Counted from the first letter of the stretch, positions 23,652-33,630 are shown. The stretch is DNA of 46,987 nucleotides from Sulfuricella sp. (GCA_028714315.1 JAQTMN010000017.1:1-46987); one strand, 5' to 3'. Made by a program: numbers and translations. The notes: generated from the letters alone by a model not told the origin.

Positions 23652-24866
23652 ATGAAAATCTACGCCGTAGGCGGTTCCGTGCGCGATGAGCTGCTCGGCC
23701 TGCCGGTCATCGACCGCGACTACGTGGTGGTGGGCGCGACGCCGGAGGAAATGGCGCGGCGCGGCTACCGCCCCGTGGGCAAGGATTTCCCGGTCTTCCT
23801 GCATCCCGACACCCACGAGGAATACGCCCTCGCCCGTACCGAGCGCAAGACCGCGCGCGGCTACAAGGGATTTCAGGTTTTCGCCGCGCCGGAGGTGACG
23901 CTGGAGGAGGACCTGGCGCGGCGCGACCTGACCATCAATGCCATCGCCGAGGATGAAGCCGGCAACCTGATCGATCCTCACGGCGGCGCGGCCGACCTCG
24001 CGGCGGGCATCCTGCGCCATGTCAGCCCGGCCTTCGTCGAGGATCCGGTGCGCGTGCTGCGGGTGGCGCGCTTCGCCGCGCGCTTCGGTTTTTCCATCGC
24101 GCCGGAAACGCTGGCGTTGATGCGGGAGATGGCCGCGAACGGCGAGGTCGATGCGCTGGTGCCGGAGCGGGTGTGGCAGGAACTGGCGCGCGGGCTGATG
24201 GAAAAAATCCCCTCGCGCATGTTCCTCGCCCTGCGCGAATGCGGCGCGCTCGCCCGCATCCTGCCCGAGCTGGATGCGCTGTTCGGCGTGCCGCAGCCGG
24301 AACAGTGGCATCCCGAGGTGGATACCGGCGTGCACGTGATGATGGTGCTGGACTACGCCGCCGCACAAGACTACAGCCTGCCGGTGCGCTTCGCCGCGCT
24401 GACCCACGATCTCGGCAAGGGAACGACGCCGCCGGAAATCTGGCCGCGCCACATCGACCACGAAACGCGCAGCTTCGAACTGCTCAAGCCGCTGTGCCAG
24501 CGCCTGCGCGTGCCCAACGACTGCCGCGAACTGGCGCTGGTGGTGGCGCGCTTCCACGGCGTCACCCACCGCGCCTTCGAACTGCGTCCGGAAACCGTGC
24601 TCAAGCTGTTGCTGGAAACCGATTCGCTACGCCAGCCGCAGCGCTTCGAGGCGTTTCTCCAGGCGTGTGCCGCCGACTACTGCGGCCGGCTCGGCTGGCA
24701 GGACAAAACCTTCGCCCAGGCCGACTTCCTGCGCCAGGCGCATCGGGTGGTCCAGGCGGTGAATGCCGGCGAGGTGGCCCGGCAATGCGCCGACCCGGCG
24801 CAGATCAGCGACCGGGTGCGCGAAGCGCGCCTGGTGGCGGTCAAGTCGTGGCGGCAAAGCATGTAG
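23652..24866 (+). CDS. cca: Multifunctional CCA-adding tRNA nucleotidyltransferase with HD domain
   Basis: This is a 404-residue enzyme that builds or repairs the 3' CCA end of tRNAs without a template. The class II nucleotidyltransferase head has GGSVRDELLG (about 7-16) and the metal-binding Asp pair Asp21/Asp23 in VIDRDYVVVG. RRDLTINAIA and RVARFAARFGF follow. The C-terminal half is an HD phosphohydrolase domain (DTGVHVMMVLD, LTHDLGKGTTP), as in E. coli-type Cca with 2',3'-cyclic phosphodiesterase activity. Its TAG stop lies at the head of the hairpin repeat at 24863. Confidence 0.95.
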   Translation: MKIYAVGGSVRDELLGLPVIDRDYVVVGATPEEMARRGYRPVGKDFPVFLHPDTHEEYALARTERKTARGYKGFQVFAAPEVTLEEDLARRDLTINAIAEDEAGNLIDPHGGAADLAAGILRHVSPAFVEDPVRVLRVARFAARFGFSIAPETLALMREMAANGEVDALVPERVWQELARGLMEKIPSRMFLALRECGALARILPELDALFGVPQPEQWHPEVDTGVHVMMVLDYAAAQDYSLPVRFAALTHDLGKGTTPPEIWPRHIDHETRSFELLKPLCQRLRVPNDCRELALVVARFHGVTHRAFELRPETVLKLLLETDSLRQPQRFEAFLQACAADYCGRLGWQDKTFAQADFLRQAHRVVQAVNAGEVARQCADPAQISDRVREARLVAVKSWRQSM

Positions 24867-24940
24867 GTCGGGCACCCCGCGCCCGACAAATTCGATCCCC
24901 CCAATCCCACACGTCGGGCACGGGGTCCCGACCTGCGAGG
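24863..24940. repeat. GTCGGGCAC dispersed hairpins at the cca stop codon
   Basis: The first hairpin GTCGGGCACCCCGCGCCCGAC follows GTAG, whose TAG is the cca stop. A second, inverted unit (GTCGGGCACGGGGTCCCGACC) lies about 40 bp on. It is the same family as 4762-4796 and 37492-37518. Confidence 0.65.
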
Positions 24941-25033
24941 GAACGATTGCCCGCTTCGCTCGCGATTGATGCGGTTCGCCATGCTCACCGCATCCTACGC
25001 CTACGGGGTCTGGTTTATCCTTAAAACCTCGGT

Positions 25034-26665
25034 TCACGCGCGGAAGCGGCCGACCATTTCTTCCAGGCCGGCCGAGAGTTCCTCCAGATCGCGCGCGGCA
25101 TCCGAAACCCGTTCCACCGCCGTATCGTTTTCTTCCGCCATTTGCGCGACGTGTTCCACGTTGCCGGCGATCTCCGCAGCCGCCGCGTTTTGTTCATTCA
25201 CCGAGGCGGTGATGTGATCGATTCCCTCGCTGGTCGAGGTGACGGAAGCCGTGGCGCTGGCCATCACCTCGGCCACGTTTTCCAGGTGGCTCTGGCTGAA
25301 CAGGAGAGATTGCCTGCCCCGTTCGATGGTGGTCTCGACATTCTGGGACTGCTGCGCGATGGCCAGGGTGACGGTATCGATTTCGCTGGCCGAGTCGGCC
25401 GACTTCTCCGCCAGTTTGCGCACCTCGTCCGCCACCACGGCGAAGCCCCGGCCTTGCTCGCCGGCGCGGGCGGCCTCGATGGCGGCGTTGAGCGCGAGCA
25501 GGTTGGTCTGGTTCGCGATGTCGCGGACCTGGCGGGTGAGCGATGTGATGTGATTGGTGTTGCGCACGAATTCCTGCACCGAGCTGGCGATTTCCTCGAC
25601 GGCGGATTCGGCCTGATCGATCGCCCCGACCAGCTCCGACAGGCTTTCGTTGCCCTCGCGCGAACGCGCCAGGCTGTCCTGGGACAGGCGCAGAACCTCG
25701 ACCGCGCTGTCCGCGACCGAAGCCACGCTCACCGTCATTTCCTCGACTGCGGCGGCGGAAGAGTGGACCGCCCTGCTCTGGGAGCGCGAGGATTGCCTGA
25801 CTTGCTCCGCGGTGCCGGATAGCGCGTGGGCCGTGCCGGCGACCTGCTTCGCGCTGCCGGCGATGTCGTGGATGATCGACTGGAAGCTGGCGACCAGGCT
25901 GTTGAACGCCGCCGCCATCCGTCCCAGTTCGTCGCTGCCGCCGGCCGGGGCGCGATCCGATAGGTCACGGGTCTCCTGCATGCGCAGGATCACTGTTTGG
26001 AGCTCGTTCAGCGGCACAGTGATGCTGCGGGTGATGCGCCACGCGATCAGCGCCAGCAGGATCAGGACGATCGAGGAAGTCAGGGCGAATTTGAGCCCTT
26101 CGCGCCAGAACACCGCATCGACGTCATCGATGTAAATGCCCGAACCGATCACCCAGCCCCACGGTTCGAATCCCTTGACGTAGGAAATTTTCGGCACCGG
26201 CTCCTGCACGCCCGGCTTGGGCCACAGGTAGGAGACGAAGCCGGCCTTCTTTTCGCGCACCGTGCGGACGAATTCCACGAACAACCGGTTTCCCTGCGGG
26301 TCCTTGAAATCGGACAGGTCCTTGCCGTTCAGCTCCGGCTTGTAGGGATGCATGATCATGCGCGGCTGCATGTCGTTGATCCAGAAATATTCCTTGTCTT
26401 CGTAGCGCAGCGCCTGGATCGCGGCGATGGCCTGGTTTTGCGCCTCGGCGGCGGACAGGCGGCCCTGCCTCGCGAGTTCGTGGTAGTAGCCGATCACGCC
26501 GTGCGCGGTTTCGACCACGTGCCGGGTTTTGACCTGCCGGTCGTCGAGCAGGTTTTGCTTGAGCGTGAGCAGCGAACCGGCCATCACCGCCATGAAGCCG
26601 GCCAGCGTTGCCGCCAGGATGAACAGCAGCCTGGTGCGAATGTTGTGGTTTTTCAGTTCGAACAT
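25034..26665 (-). CDS. Methyl-accepting chemotaxis protein with Cache sensor
   Basis: This is a 543-residue membrane chemoreceptor. TM1 is at about 12-32. The periplasmic part (about 35-190) resembles a single Cache domain, with [15 protein letters not shown] and [21 protein letters not shown], the usual small-organic-acid-binding type. TM2 lies at about 193-213, with a HAMP domain to about 265. The signalling coiled coil has the conserved hairpin tip [22 protein letters not shown] and [16 protein letters not shown]. It should control CheA. No che genes lie in the window. It follows the GGDEF-EAL gene on the same strand by 108 bp. Confidence 0.93.
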   Translation of the reverse strand: MFELKNHNIRTRLLFILAATLAGFMAVMAGSLLTLKQNLLDDRQVKTRHVVETAHGVIGYYHELARQGRLSAAEAQNQAIAAIQALRYEDKEYFWINDMQPRMIMHPYKPELNGKDLSDFKDPQGNRLFVEFVRTVREKKAGFVSYLWPKPGVQEPVPKISYVKGFEPWGWVIGSGIYIDDVDAVFWREGLKFALTSSIVLILLALIAWRITRSITVPLNELQTVILRMQETRDLSDRAPAGGSDELGRMAAAFNSLVASFQSIIHDIAGSAKQVAGTAHALSGTAEQVRQSSRSQSRAVHSSAAAVEEMTVSVASVADSAVEVLRLSQDSLARSREGNESLSELVGAIDQAESAVEEIASSVQEFVRNTNHITSLTRQVRDIANQTNLLALNAAIEAARAGEQGRGFAVVADEVRKLAEKSADSASEIDTVTLAIAQQSQNVETTIERGRQSLLFSQSHLENVAEVMASATASVTSTSEGIDHITASVNEQNAAAAEIAGNVEHVAQMAEENDTAVERVSDAARDLEELSAGLEEMVGRFRA

Positions 26666-26773
26666 TTTTTCTCTTCTTTTGTGGGGTGGAGCGGGAAAAG
26701 CGGCTACCGCGCGGGAATGATACCGTCGGCGCGGGCCGGCGTCACCGGCCCATTCGATTTTGCCACGGCGAAG

Positions 26774-29032
26774 TTACAGGGTTGTGTCAAAAAAGGACAC
26801 TTTCGCCGCTGGCTCGCACGTCCTGCCCGGACGGCCGAACAGATAGCCCTGGCCGCGGGCGAAGCCCTGCCGCGCCACTTTTTTCAGGGTCTCGCCGGTT
26901 TCGATGCCTTCCGCCACCAGATGATACCCCGCCTTGACGACCATCGCGGCGAGGTTCTCGACGATGACGCCCTGCCGGCCGCCGGCGTCGAGATGACGGA
27001 TCATGGAAATGTCGAACTTGATGATGTCGACCGGCATGCTGGCGAGATAGCCGAGCGAGGAATAGCCGCTGCCGAAGTCGTCGAGGGCGATCTTGAAGCC
27101 GTCCTGGCGCAGCCGGTTGAGGTTGGCGGAAGCCTGGTGCAGCTGGGTGATCAGCGCAGTTTCGGTGACTTCCACCACCAGCCGGTATCGATCGAGGAAG
27201 CGGCCCAGCGCCATCACCCGCTGGATGATCGCCGGGTTGATCACGCCAGGGCCGGAAACGTTGAGCGATACGCCGGTATCGGGCGGAATCCTGCCTTGCG
27301 CCAGGTCTTGGGCGATACGCTCGATGATGGCGAGGTCGAATTCGGCCTCCAGCCGGCGCGCCTCGATGATCGGGAAGATGGAGGAGGGCATGATCAGCTC
27401 CTGCCCGTCGCGGATGCGCACCAGCGCCTCGTAGTAATCGACTTCGCCGGTGACCAGATTGACCACTGGCTGGTAGTGCATTTCGATCGATTCGCCGCTC
27501 GCCATCGCCTCGAATACCGCGTTGTTGGCGCGGGTCGAGAACAGGATGCCGGCGTCGTTGGTCATGCCGTCGTCGAAGATGGCAAGCTTGTGCCGCCCCG
27601 GCCGCTTGGCGTGGTACATCGCGACGTCGGCCTGCTTGGGCAGGATGGCGAGGCTGTCGGGATCGTTGCCCGAAGCGTGGGCCAAGCCGACGCTGATGCG
27701 CACCGGCTCCTTCACGCCGGTGCCGGAAAAATCGTGGCGGCCGGTCTGCTCGATGCAGCGCTGCGCCGCCTGCGCGGCCAGGGCGGGGTCGGTATCGAGG
27801 AAAATCGTGGCGAATTCGTCGCCGCCCAGGCGGTAGAGGCGGTCGCCGTGGCGCAGCGCGTCCTGCAGGATCCGGGCGATGGCCTGGAGCACCTGGTCGC
27901 CCGCCTGGTGGCCGTAGCTGTCGTTGATCGCCTTGAACTGGTCGCAGTCGAACAGGATGAAGGAGACGATCAGCCGGTGGCCGCTGGCCACGGCCAGCAC
28001 CTGCTCCCAGTCGTCCTCGAAGCAGCGCCGGTTGAAAATCCCGGTGAGCGGGTCGCGGTGCGCCAGCAGCCAGAGTTCGTCGTTCTTCTCGTTCAGGCTG
28101 CGGTGCATGTTTTCCAGCTGATTCTGGTAGTCGTTCAGGGACATGCGCACTTTTTCCAGCTCGGCCACCGGCAGGCTATGGCTGAAGCCTTCCTGCAGCA
28201 AGGTGCTGCGGCCGGCGCGCAGGGTGTCGATATGCAGCGACAGGCTGCGCAGCGGCGCGGCCAGGAGCGAATGCAGGATGAAGAAAAAGGCGATGGAAAG
28301 AACGATCAGGATGAAAATGATGTTTTGCCGCGACTGGGAAAGAAATTCGAGCAGCGCGGCGCTTTCCGGGTTGGCCTTGAGCTGGAACGTCAGGTGCCGG
28401 GCGACCTGCTCGGCCGGCAGGCGCGACTGGCCACCGCCCTCCAGCTGGATGCTGTCCGCATTGACGTAGCCGAACCCGTATTCTTCCTTGAGGGCGCCGA
28501 GAAAATCGATCTTGATGCCGAGATAGCCCTGCACCGAGGCGGGAACATTCGCCACCGCCCGGACTGGCTGAAAAATATACAGGTAGGCGCGGTTGCCTTC
28601 GCGCCCGACGAACCGCCCGATGCCCTCCGGGCCGATGGCCGCCGGCATGTTGTTGATGGGTTGCGGGGCGAGGGCTTTGCCTTGCCGGTCATAGATTTCC
28701 ACCGCGTTGGTGAAATTGGGCAGCAGCCCGCCGAGAGCCCGGTTGTCGCGCCAATAGCCGTAATAGGCTGGATTGGCCAGCTGTTGCCGCGTTTCGTCCT
28801 GGCTGGCAAGGCTTTCCGCCAGCTGCTTGATTCCGCTGGCGACGCGCGCAACGGCCTGGTCGAGCTCGTCTTGCGCCGCCTTCATGTTTTGCGCCTGCGC
28901 CTCGGCGCGGATGGCGTCCAGCCTGTCCTGCATGACCGCGTTCAAGAACCAGAACGAAAGCGACATCAGGATGATGAAGCCCAGGGCATAGGCCTTGATG
29001 GTGAATGGCCAGAACCGTAGCCGGAAGCGCAT
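26774..29032 (-). CDS. Membrane GGDEF-EAL protein (diguanylate cyclase/phosphodiesterase)
   Basis: This is a 752-residue c-di-GMP enzyme. TM1 (about 12-33) and TM2 (about 237-258) enclose a periplasmic sensor that ends in a Cache-like fold (YLYIFQPVRAV, GYLGIKIDF). A HAMP-like linker precedes the GGDEF domain, which has an intact GGDEF (403-407) and the inhibitory I-site RHGD (394-397) exactly five residues before it. The EAL domain (about 505-745) keeps EALVR (535-539), NVSG, EVTETAL, DDFGSGYSSLGYL and VAEGIET, so both activities look possible. It starts 2 bp after the hydrolase stop, so the two are an operon. Confidence 0.93.
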   Translation of the reverse strand: MRFRLRFWPFTIKAYALGFIILMSLSFWFLNAVMQDRLDAIRAEAQAQNMKAAQDELDQAVARVASGIKQLAESLASQDETRQQLANPAYYGYWRDNRALGGLLPNFTNAVEIYDRQGKALAPQPINNMPAAIGPEGIGRFVGREGNRAYLYIFQPVRAVANVPASVQGYLGIKIDFLGALKEEYGFGYVNADSIQLEGGGQSRLPAEQVARHLTFQLKANPESAALLEFLSQSRQNIIFILIVLSIAFFFILHSLLAAPLRSLSLHIDTLRAGRSTLLQEGFSHSLPVAELEKVRMSLNDYQNQLENMHRSLNEKNDELWLLAHRDPLTGIFNRRCFEDDWEQVLAVASGHRLIVSFILFDCDQFKAINDSYGHQAGDQVLQAIARILQDALRHGDRLYRLGGDEFATIFLDTDPALAAQAAQRCIEQTGRHDFSGTGVKEPVRISVGLAHASGNDPDSLAILPKQADVAMYHAKRPGRHKLAIFDDGMTNDAGILFSTRANNAVFEAMASGESIEMHYQPVVNLVTGEVDYYEALVRIRDGQELIMPSSIFPIIEARRLEAEFDLAIIERIAQDLAQGRIPPDTGVSLNVSGPGVINPAIIQRVMALGRFLDRYRLVVEVTETALITQLHQASANLNRLRQDGFKIALDDFGSGYSSLGYLASMPVDIIKFDISMIRHLDAGGRQGVIVENLAAMVVKAGYHLVAEGIETGETLKKVARQGFARGQGYLFGRPGRTCEPAAKVSFFDTTL

Positions 29033-29034
29033 CG

Positions 29035-29910
29035 CTAGTTCCCCGCCATGGCGGCAAGGGTGGCGCCGACGGTATCCGCCAGGTCGAATTCCTGTTCGCC
29101 ATCGAAAAAATGGCCGGCATGGGCGATGACGGCAAGCCGCGCGCCGCTGCTCCCGACTTTTCCCGGCCAGCCCTTGTCCATCGCCGTATCGGCGCCGCCC
29201 AGGATCACTTCCGCCGGCACCTGCGTTTTGCGCAGCAGGTTCAGGGTAACGCTGGCGTCCTCGGCGGCGTAGGACAGGAAAGCCGCCGGCGGGGCGGCAT
29301 AATTTTTGTGGCAGTAGGCCAGGGTGAACCGGCCCAGCGTTTGCGGCCGCGATTTTATTTGGGCAACGGCCTCGCGGCGCTCCGCGCCGTCGCTGTGCAG
29401 CGGGACCAGGCTGGTCAGGATGGCTTTTTTCACCGCAACATCGGGGCGCTGCGCCACGTAGCGGAGAATCTGCTCGCTGCCGAAGCTATGGCCGACCAGC
29501 ACGATGGTGCGATAGCCCTTGCCGGCCAGCCAGCTCACCCAGAGGCCGACCTCCGCGACATCGCCCTCCAGCGTGTGGGCGTGCACGGCTTCGCAGGCGA
29601 GGCTCTGGGCGCGCCGGTCGATGCCAAGGGAAAGGGTGGGCGCCAGCACGGTGTAGCCCTGGTCGGCCAGCGTGCCCGCCAGCCGGCTCATCGGCGGCGC
29701 CTGGCGGGTCTGCAGAAAACCATGCAGCAGCAGGACGGCCGGCTTGGCCGGCTGCCCGGCGCGCCACTCGGCAGCGGCGATGGTGCCGCCGGGCAGCCGT
29801 TGCTCCACCGTTTCCGCCCAGCCCCGTTGCAGCGGCAGGAAAGCCAAACCGAGCAGGGCGGCGCAATGCCATTGGCGGCGGAACGGGCTTCCGGGCAAAC
29901 GTTGCATCAT
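29035..29910 (-). CDS. Exported alpha/beta hydrolase
   Basis: This encodes 291 residues. A signal-like N-terminus (RRQWHCAALLGLAFLPLQRGWA) suggests export to the periplasm. The alpha/beta hydrolase core has the oxyanion segment VLLLHGFLQTR, the nucleophile elbow GHSFGS (Ser near 150), an Asp in GGADTAMDKGW and the final His in IAHAGHFF, a complete Ser-Asp-His triad. The substrate is unknown. The start is ambiguous between ATG 29910 and 29907. It is the first gene of an operon with the GGDEF-EAL protein and is divergent from the efflux operon. Confidence 0.78.
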   Translation of the reverse strand: MMQRLPGSPFRRQWHCAALLGLAFLPLQRGWAETVEQRLPGGTIAAAEWRAGQPAKPAVLLLHGFLQTRQAPPMSRLAGTLADQGYTVLAPTLSLGIDRRAQSLACEAVHAHTLEGDVAEVGLWVSWLAGKGYRTIVLVGHSFGSEQILRYVAQRPDVAVKKAILTSLVPLHSDGAERREAVAQIKSRPQTLGRFTLAYCHKNYAAPPAAFLSYAAEDASVTLNLLRKTQVPAEVILGGADTAMDKGWPGKVGSSGARLAVIAHAGHFFDGEQEFDLADTVGATLAAMAGN

Positions 29911-30051
29911 GTTCGGGCCATAAATAATTGTGCGGGAATCCCACTTTATGGAAGAAACCCGGAACGTGCAAGCCACTGCCGGTCCGGCGCGCCTTGCAGC
30001 CGGAGCGGTTTCGTCCGATTATGCTATTTTGGATAGCCCAACGCCGCCGCC

Positions 30052-31212
30052 ATGACCTCTTCGCCCCTCCTCCGCCGCCTGTCGATCGCGCTGCTCGTCC
30101 TGCTCGGCCTCGCCGCCGCCCTGTGGTGGATCGGCCAGCCCAAGCCGGTCGCGGTGACGCTGGGCGAGGTGGACCGCGGCCGGGTCGAATCGACCATCGC
30201 CAACACCCGCGCCGGCACGGTCGAAGCCTGCCAGCGCACGCGGCTGTCCACCATCCTCGGCGGCCGCATCGAGGTCCTGGCGGTGAAGGAGGGCGACCGG
30301 GTGAAAAAAGGCCAGTTGCTGATCAAGCTGTGGAACGACGACCAGCAGGCGCAAAGCCGACTGGCGCTGGCGCAGCTGGACGTGGCGAAAATGCACGTCG
30401 GCGAGGCCTGTGTGCCCGCCGCCAACGCCGAACGCGAGGCCGCCCGGCAAAGCGCCCTGCGCGCCAAAGGGTTCGTCTCCGCTGCGGCGGAAGAGGCCGC
30501 CGCGGCCGACGCGCGCTCCCGCCGGGCCGGCTGCGATGCGGCCAAGGCCGGCGTAACCCAGGCCGAAGCGCAAGTCCGGGTGGCGCGCGTGGAGCAGGGC
30601 CGCACCCTGCTGTACGCGCCCTTCGCCGGCACCGTGGCCAAGATCGTCGGCGAGGTCGGCGAATACTCCACCCCTTCGCCGCCCGGCATCCCGATGCCGC
30701 CGGCGATCGACCTGATCGACGATTCCTGCCTTTACGTCAAGGCGCCGATGGACGAGGTGGACACGCCGAAAATCCAGCCCGGCCAAGCGGTGCGCATCAC
30801 CCTCGACGCCTTGCCGCAGCAATCCTTTCCCGGCCACGTCAAACGCATCGCCTCGCTCGTGTCCACCGCCGAGAAGCAGTCGCGCACGGTGGACATCGAA
30901 GCCACCTTCGACCCGCCGCCCGCCGGCAAGCTGCTCGCCGGTTACAGCGCCGACGTCGAGGTGATCCTCGCGGTGCGCGACAACGCGGTGCGCGTGCCCA
31001 CCCCGGCGCTGCTGGAGGGCAGCCGGGCGCTGGTGGCGCGCCCCGACGGCACGCTGGAACAACGCCAGGTCCGCGCCGGGGTGGCCAACTGGCAATACAC
31101 CGAGGTGCTCGGCGGCCTCGCGCCGGGCGAGCGGGTGGTCACTTCCCTCGAACGCGAGGGGGTGAAGGCCGGCGCCCATGTCGTGGCGGAAAAAGCGGCG
31201 GCGAAGGACTAG
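30052..31212 (+). CDS. Periplasmic adaptor (MacA/HlyD family) of a MacB-type efflux system
   Basis: This 386-residue adaptor is anchored by one N-terminal membrane helix (about 10-30). The order is the usual one for the family: half-lipoyl (GGRIEVLAVKEGDRVKKGQLLIKL), helical hairpin (about 105-175, Ala/Arg-rich), second half-lipoyl (LLYAPFAGTVAKIVGEVGEY), then beta-barrel and membrane-proximal domains (DEVDTPKIQPGQAVRITLD). The protein would bridge the inner-membrane permease to an outer-membrane channel; no TolC-like gene is present here. It is followed at 4 bp by the ATPase gene. The substrate is unknown. Confidence 0.9.
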   Translation: MTSSPLLRRLSIALLVLLGLAAALWWIGQPKPVAVTLGEVDRGRVESTIANTRAGTVEACQRTRLSTILGGRIEVLAVKEGDRVKKGQLLIKLWNDDQQAQSRLALAQLDVAKMHVGEACVPAANAEREAARQSALRAKGFVSAAAEEAAAADARSRRAGCDAAKAGVTQAEAQVRVARVEQGRTLLYAPFAGTVAKIVGEVGEYSTPSPPGIPMPPAIDLIDDSCLYVKAPMDEVDTPKIQPGQAVRITLDALPQQSFPGHVKRIASLVSTAEKQSRTVDIEATFDPPPAGKLLAGYSADVEVILAVRDNAVRVPTPALLEGSRALVARPDGTLEQRQVRAGVANWQYTEVLGGLAPGERVVTSLEREGVKAGAHVVAEKAAAKD

Positions 31213-31215
31213 GAA

Positions 31216-31932
31216 ATGACCTCGCCCCAGATCGAGCTGTGCGGCATCGAGCGCGTTTTCCACCTGGGCGACAGCGCGGTGCATGCGCTGCGCCGGATCG
31301 ACCTGGCCATCGCGCCCGGCGAATACGTCGCGGTGATGGGGCCCTCCGGCTCGGGAAAATCGACCTTGCTCAACCTGCTCGGCCTGCTCGACCGGCCCGA
31401 CGCCGGCACCTACCGCCTCGAAGGGCGCGACGTGACCACCCTGTCGGCGGAAGAGCAGGCACGGGTGCGCAGCGAGCGGATCGGCTTCGTGTTCCAGAGC
31501 TTCCACCTGGTGGCGCGGCTGACGGCGGCGGAGAACATCGCCCTGCCGATGATGCTGGCCGGCATCCCGGCGAAGGAGCGCGCCGGGCGGATCGCCCGAG
31601 CGCTCGACGACTACGGCCTGGCGGATCGGGCCGGCCACCGCCCCGACCAGCTTTCCGGCGGGCAGCGCCAGCGGGTCGCCATCGCCCGCGCCACCATCAT
31701 GCGGCCGGCGGTGATCCTGGCCGACGAACCCACCGGCAACCTCGACCGCGCCACCGGCGAGGAAGTGATCCGTCTGCTGGAAGAACTCAACCAGGGCGGC
31801 GTCACCCTGATCGTCGTCACCCACGACCCCGCCCTCGGCAGCCGCGCCCGGCGCCGGCTGCAGATGGAGGACGGCGCGCTGCGGCACGACAGCATGCAGG
31901 AAGAACCCGCGCCATGCGCGCCCCCGACCTGA
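31216..31932 (+). CDS. MacB/LolD-type ABC transporter ATPase
   Basis: This is a 238-residue ABC ATPase. Walker A is GPSGSGKST (42-50), the Q-loop Gln is 94, the signature LSGGQ is 146-150 and Walker B ends in Asp170-Glu171 (VILADEPTGNLD). The H-loop His lies in VVTHDPALG. It belongs to the group that works with FtsX-fold permeases and powers mechanotransmission rather than substrate passage through the membrane. Its ATG follows the adaptor stop at 4 bp, and its end overlaps the first permease gene by 19 bp. Confidence 0.95.
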   Translation: MTSPQIELCGIERVFHLGDSAVHALRRIDLAIAPGEYVAVMGPSGSGKSTLLNLLGLLDRPDAGTYRLEGRDVTTLSAEEQARVRSERIGFVFQSFHLVARLTAAENIALPMMLAGIPAKERAGRIARALDDYGLADRAGHRPDQLSGGQRQRVAIARATIMRPAVILADEPTGNLDRATGEEVIRLLEELNQGGVTLIVVTHDPALGSRARRRLQMEDGALRHDSMQEEPAPCAPPT

Positions 31933-33122
31933 TCCGCTTCGCGCGCGACGCCGCCACCGGCAACCCGCTGCGCACCTTCCTGTCGGTGCTGGCAGTGGCC
32001 ATCGGCGTGGCGGCGGTGGTGGTGCTGACCGCGCTCGGCGACGGCGCGCGGCGCTACGTGGTCAACGAATTCTCCGCCATCGGCAGCAACCTGGTGATCG
32101 TCCTGCCCGGCCGTTCGGAAACCGGCGGCTTCAATCCGGCCAACGCCATCACCGGCACCCCGCGCGACCTGACCATCGACGACGCCCACGCGCTGTTGCG
32201 CGGCAGCGCCATCCGCCGCCTCGCCCCGCTCGCGGTCGGCACTTCGGAAATCGAGGTCGGCGGCAAGCTGCGCGAAGCGATGGTGGCCGGCACCACCGCC
32301 GAGTTCATCGAAGTGCGCCGCCTGTCGCTCGCCCAGGGACGCTTCCTGCCGGACGAGGACTGGAGCCGGGGCTCGGCGGTGGCGGTGATCGGCGCCAAGA
32401 TTCGCGACGAACTGTTCGGCCCGGAACCCGCCCTCGGCCGGCTGGTGCGTATCGGCGACCGGCGCTTTCGCATCGTCGGCGTGATGGCGGCGAGCGGACA
32501 GGGGCTCGGCATGAACAACGACGAGCTGTTGATCGTACCGGTGGCGCAGGCGCAGGCGATGTTCAACAGCAACACCCTGTTCCGCATCCTGATCGAGGCG
32601 CGCAGCCGCGAAGCGATCCCGGCAGCCAAGACGCAGGCCGCCGAGATTCTCAAGCTGCGCCACGAAGGCGAGCTGGACGTGACCGTCATCACCCAGGACG
32701 CGGTGCTCGCCACCTTCGACCGCCTGCTCGGCGCGCTGACCTACGGCGTCGGCGGCATCGCCGCCATCAGCCTGGCGGTGGCGGGAATCCTGGTGATGAA
32801 CGTGATGCTGGTGTCGGTGGCCCAGCGCACCGCCGAGATCGGCCTGTTGAAGGCGCTGGGCGCCACCGGCCGCACCATCCGGCTGCTGTTCCTGACGGAA
32901 GCGGCGATGCTGTCGCTGGCCGGGGCGGCCGCCGGCTTCCTGCTCGGCCACGCCGGCGCGGCGCTGATCCGCCATCTCTACCCGACCTTTCCCGCCTACC
33001 CGCCGGCCTGGGCGGTGCTCGCCGCGCTCGCCACGGCGCTGGCGACCGGCCTGCTGTTCGGCGTCGCGCCGGCGCGGCGGGCCGCGCGGCTCGATCCGGT
33101 GCTGGCCTTGTCGGGGCGGTGA
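31914..33122 (+). CDS. MacB-type permease 1 (FtsX fold)
   Basis: This is a 402-residue inner-membrane permease. It has one N-terminal helix (about 18-42), a large periplasmic domain (about 45-270) of the MacB-PCD type (YVVNEFSAIGSNLVIVLPG, GRFLPDEDW, RRFRIVGVM) and three C-terminal helices (about 275-395) of the FtsX fold. VSVAQRTAEIGLLKALGATGR is the coupling-helix segment that meets the ATPase. It ends APARRAARLDPVLALSGR. I chose ATG 31914, which overlaps the ATPase gene; no ATPase domain is fused to it. Confidence 0.92.
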   Translation: MRAPDLIRFARDAATGNPLRTFLSVLAVAIGVAAVVVLTALGDGARRYVVNEFSAIGSNLVIVLPGRSETGGFNPANAITGTPRDLTIDDAHALLRGSAIRRLAPLAVGTSEIEVGGKLREAMVAGTTAEFIEVRRLSLAQGRFLPDEDWSRGSAVAVIGAKIRDELFGPEPALGRLVRIGDRRFRIVGVMAASGQGLGMNNDELLIVPVAQAQAMFNSNTLFRILIEARSREAIPAAKTQAAEILKLRHEGELDVTVITQDAVLATFDRLLGALTYGVGGIAAISLAVAGILVMNVMLVSVAQRTAEIGLLKALGATGRTIRLLFLTEAAMLSLAGAAAGFLLGHAGAALIRHLYPTFPAYPPAWAVLAALATALATGLLFGVAPARRAARLDPVLALSGR

Positions 33123-33160
33123 TTACTGCCGGAAAGGGGGAATCTTGAAACCGAACGATG

Positions 33161-33630
33161 GCCGCGAAAAGGCACAAAAGGCGCAAGAAAGAACCCGGCA
33201 CGCCCATATTTTGTGCTTTTTGTGCCTTTTCGCGGCTAATGGCTCTGGACATCACCGTGGCTGTAGGTGCGAATTCATTCGCACGGCGGCCGCGAATTGT
33301 GCGAATGAATTCGCACCTACATGCTCCGGTGACCGTTTTGGCGCCGGAATCGATCGCCGCAAAAAGGCACAAAAAGCACAAGAGAAAACCCGTCACGCCC
33401 GTATTTTGTGGTTTTTGTGTCTTTTCGCGGCTAATGGCTCTGGACATCGCCGTGGCTGTAGGTGCGAATTCATTCGCACAGCGGCCGCGAATTGTGCGAA
33501 TGAATTCGCACCTACATGCTCCGGTGACCGTTTTGGCGCCGGAATCGATCGCCGCAAAAAGGCACAAAAAGCACAAGAGAAAACCCGTCACGCCCGTATT
33601 TTGCGCTTTTTGCGCCTTTTCGCGGCCAAC
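33161..33630. repeat. 195-bp tandem repeat, 2.4 copies, between the two permease genes
   Basis: Copy 1 is 33161-33355, copy 2 is 33356-33550 and a partial copy 3 runs 33551-33630. Each full copy contains two palindromes: GCCGCRAAAAGGCACAAAA facing its inverse, and GTAGGTGCGAATTCATTCGCAC facing its inverse (33263-33320, 33458-33515). The 195-bp unit is a multiple of 3, so long open frames run through it, but they are repeat-derived. No gene is supported in the 33123-33665 gap. Confidence 0.9.

Noticed and set aside
25997..29020. Very long open frame (1007 codons) on the plus strand
   Set aside because: It is antisense to the chemoreceptor and GGDEF-EAL genes, whose domains and motifs are intact. 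Its His/Gly/Asp-rich composition is typical of a high-GC shadow frame.
29928..33122. 1064-codon plus-strand frame across the efflux genes
   Set aside because: Only its last 402 codons (from 31914) match a protein family. The earlier part is out-of-frame Arg/Pro-rich translation of the adaptor and ATPase genes.
33161..33630. 195-bp repeats as a CRISPR or phage-type array
   Set aside because: Copies are contiguous with no unique spacers, and the same palindromes occur singly elsewhere in the window.
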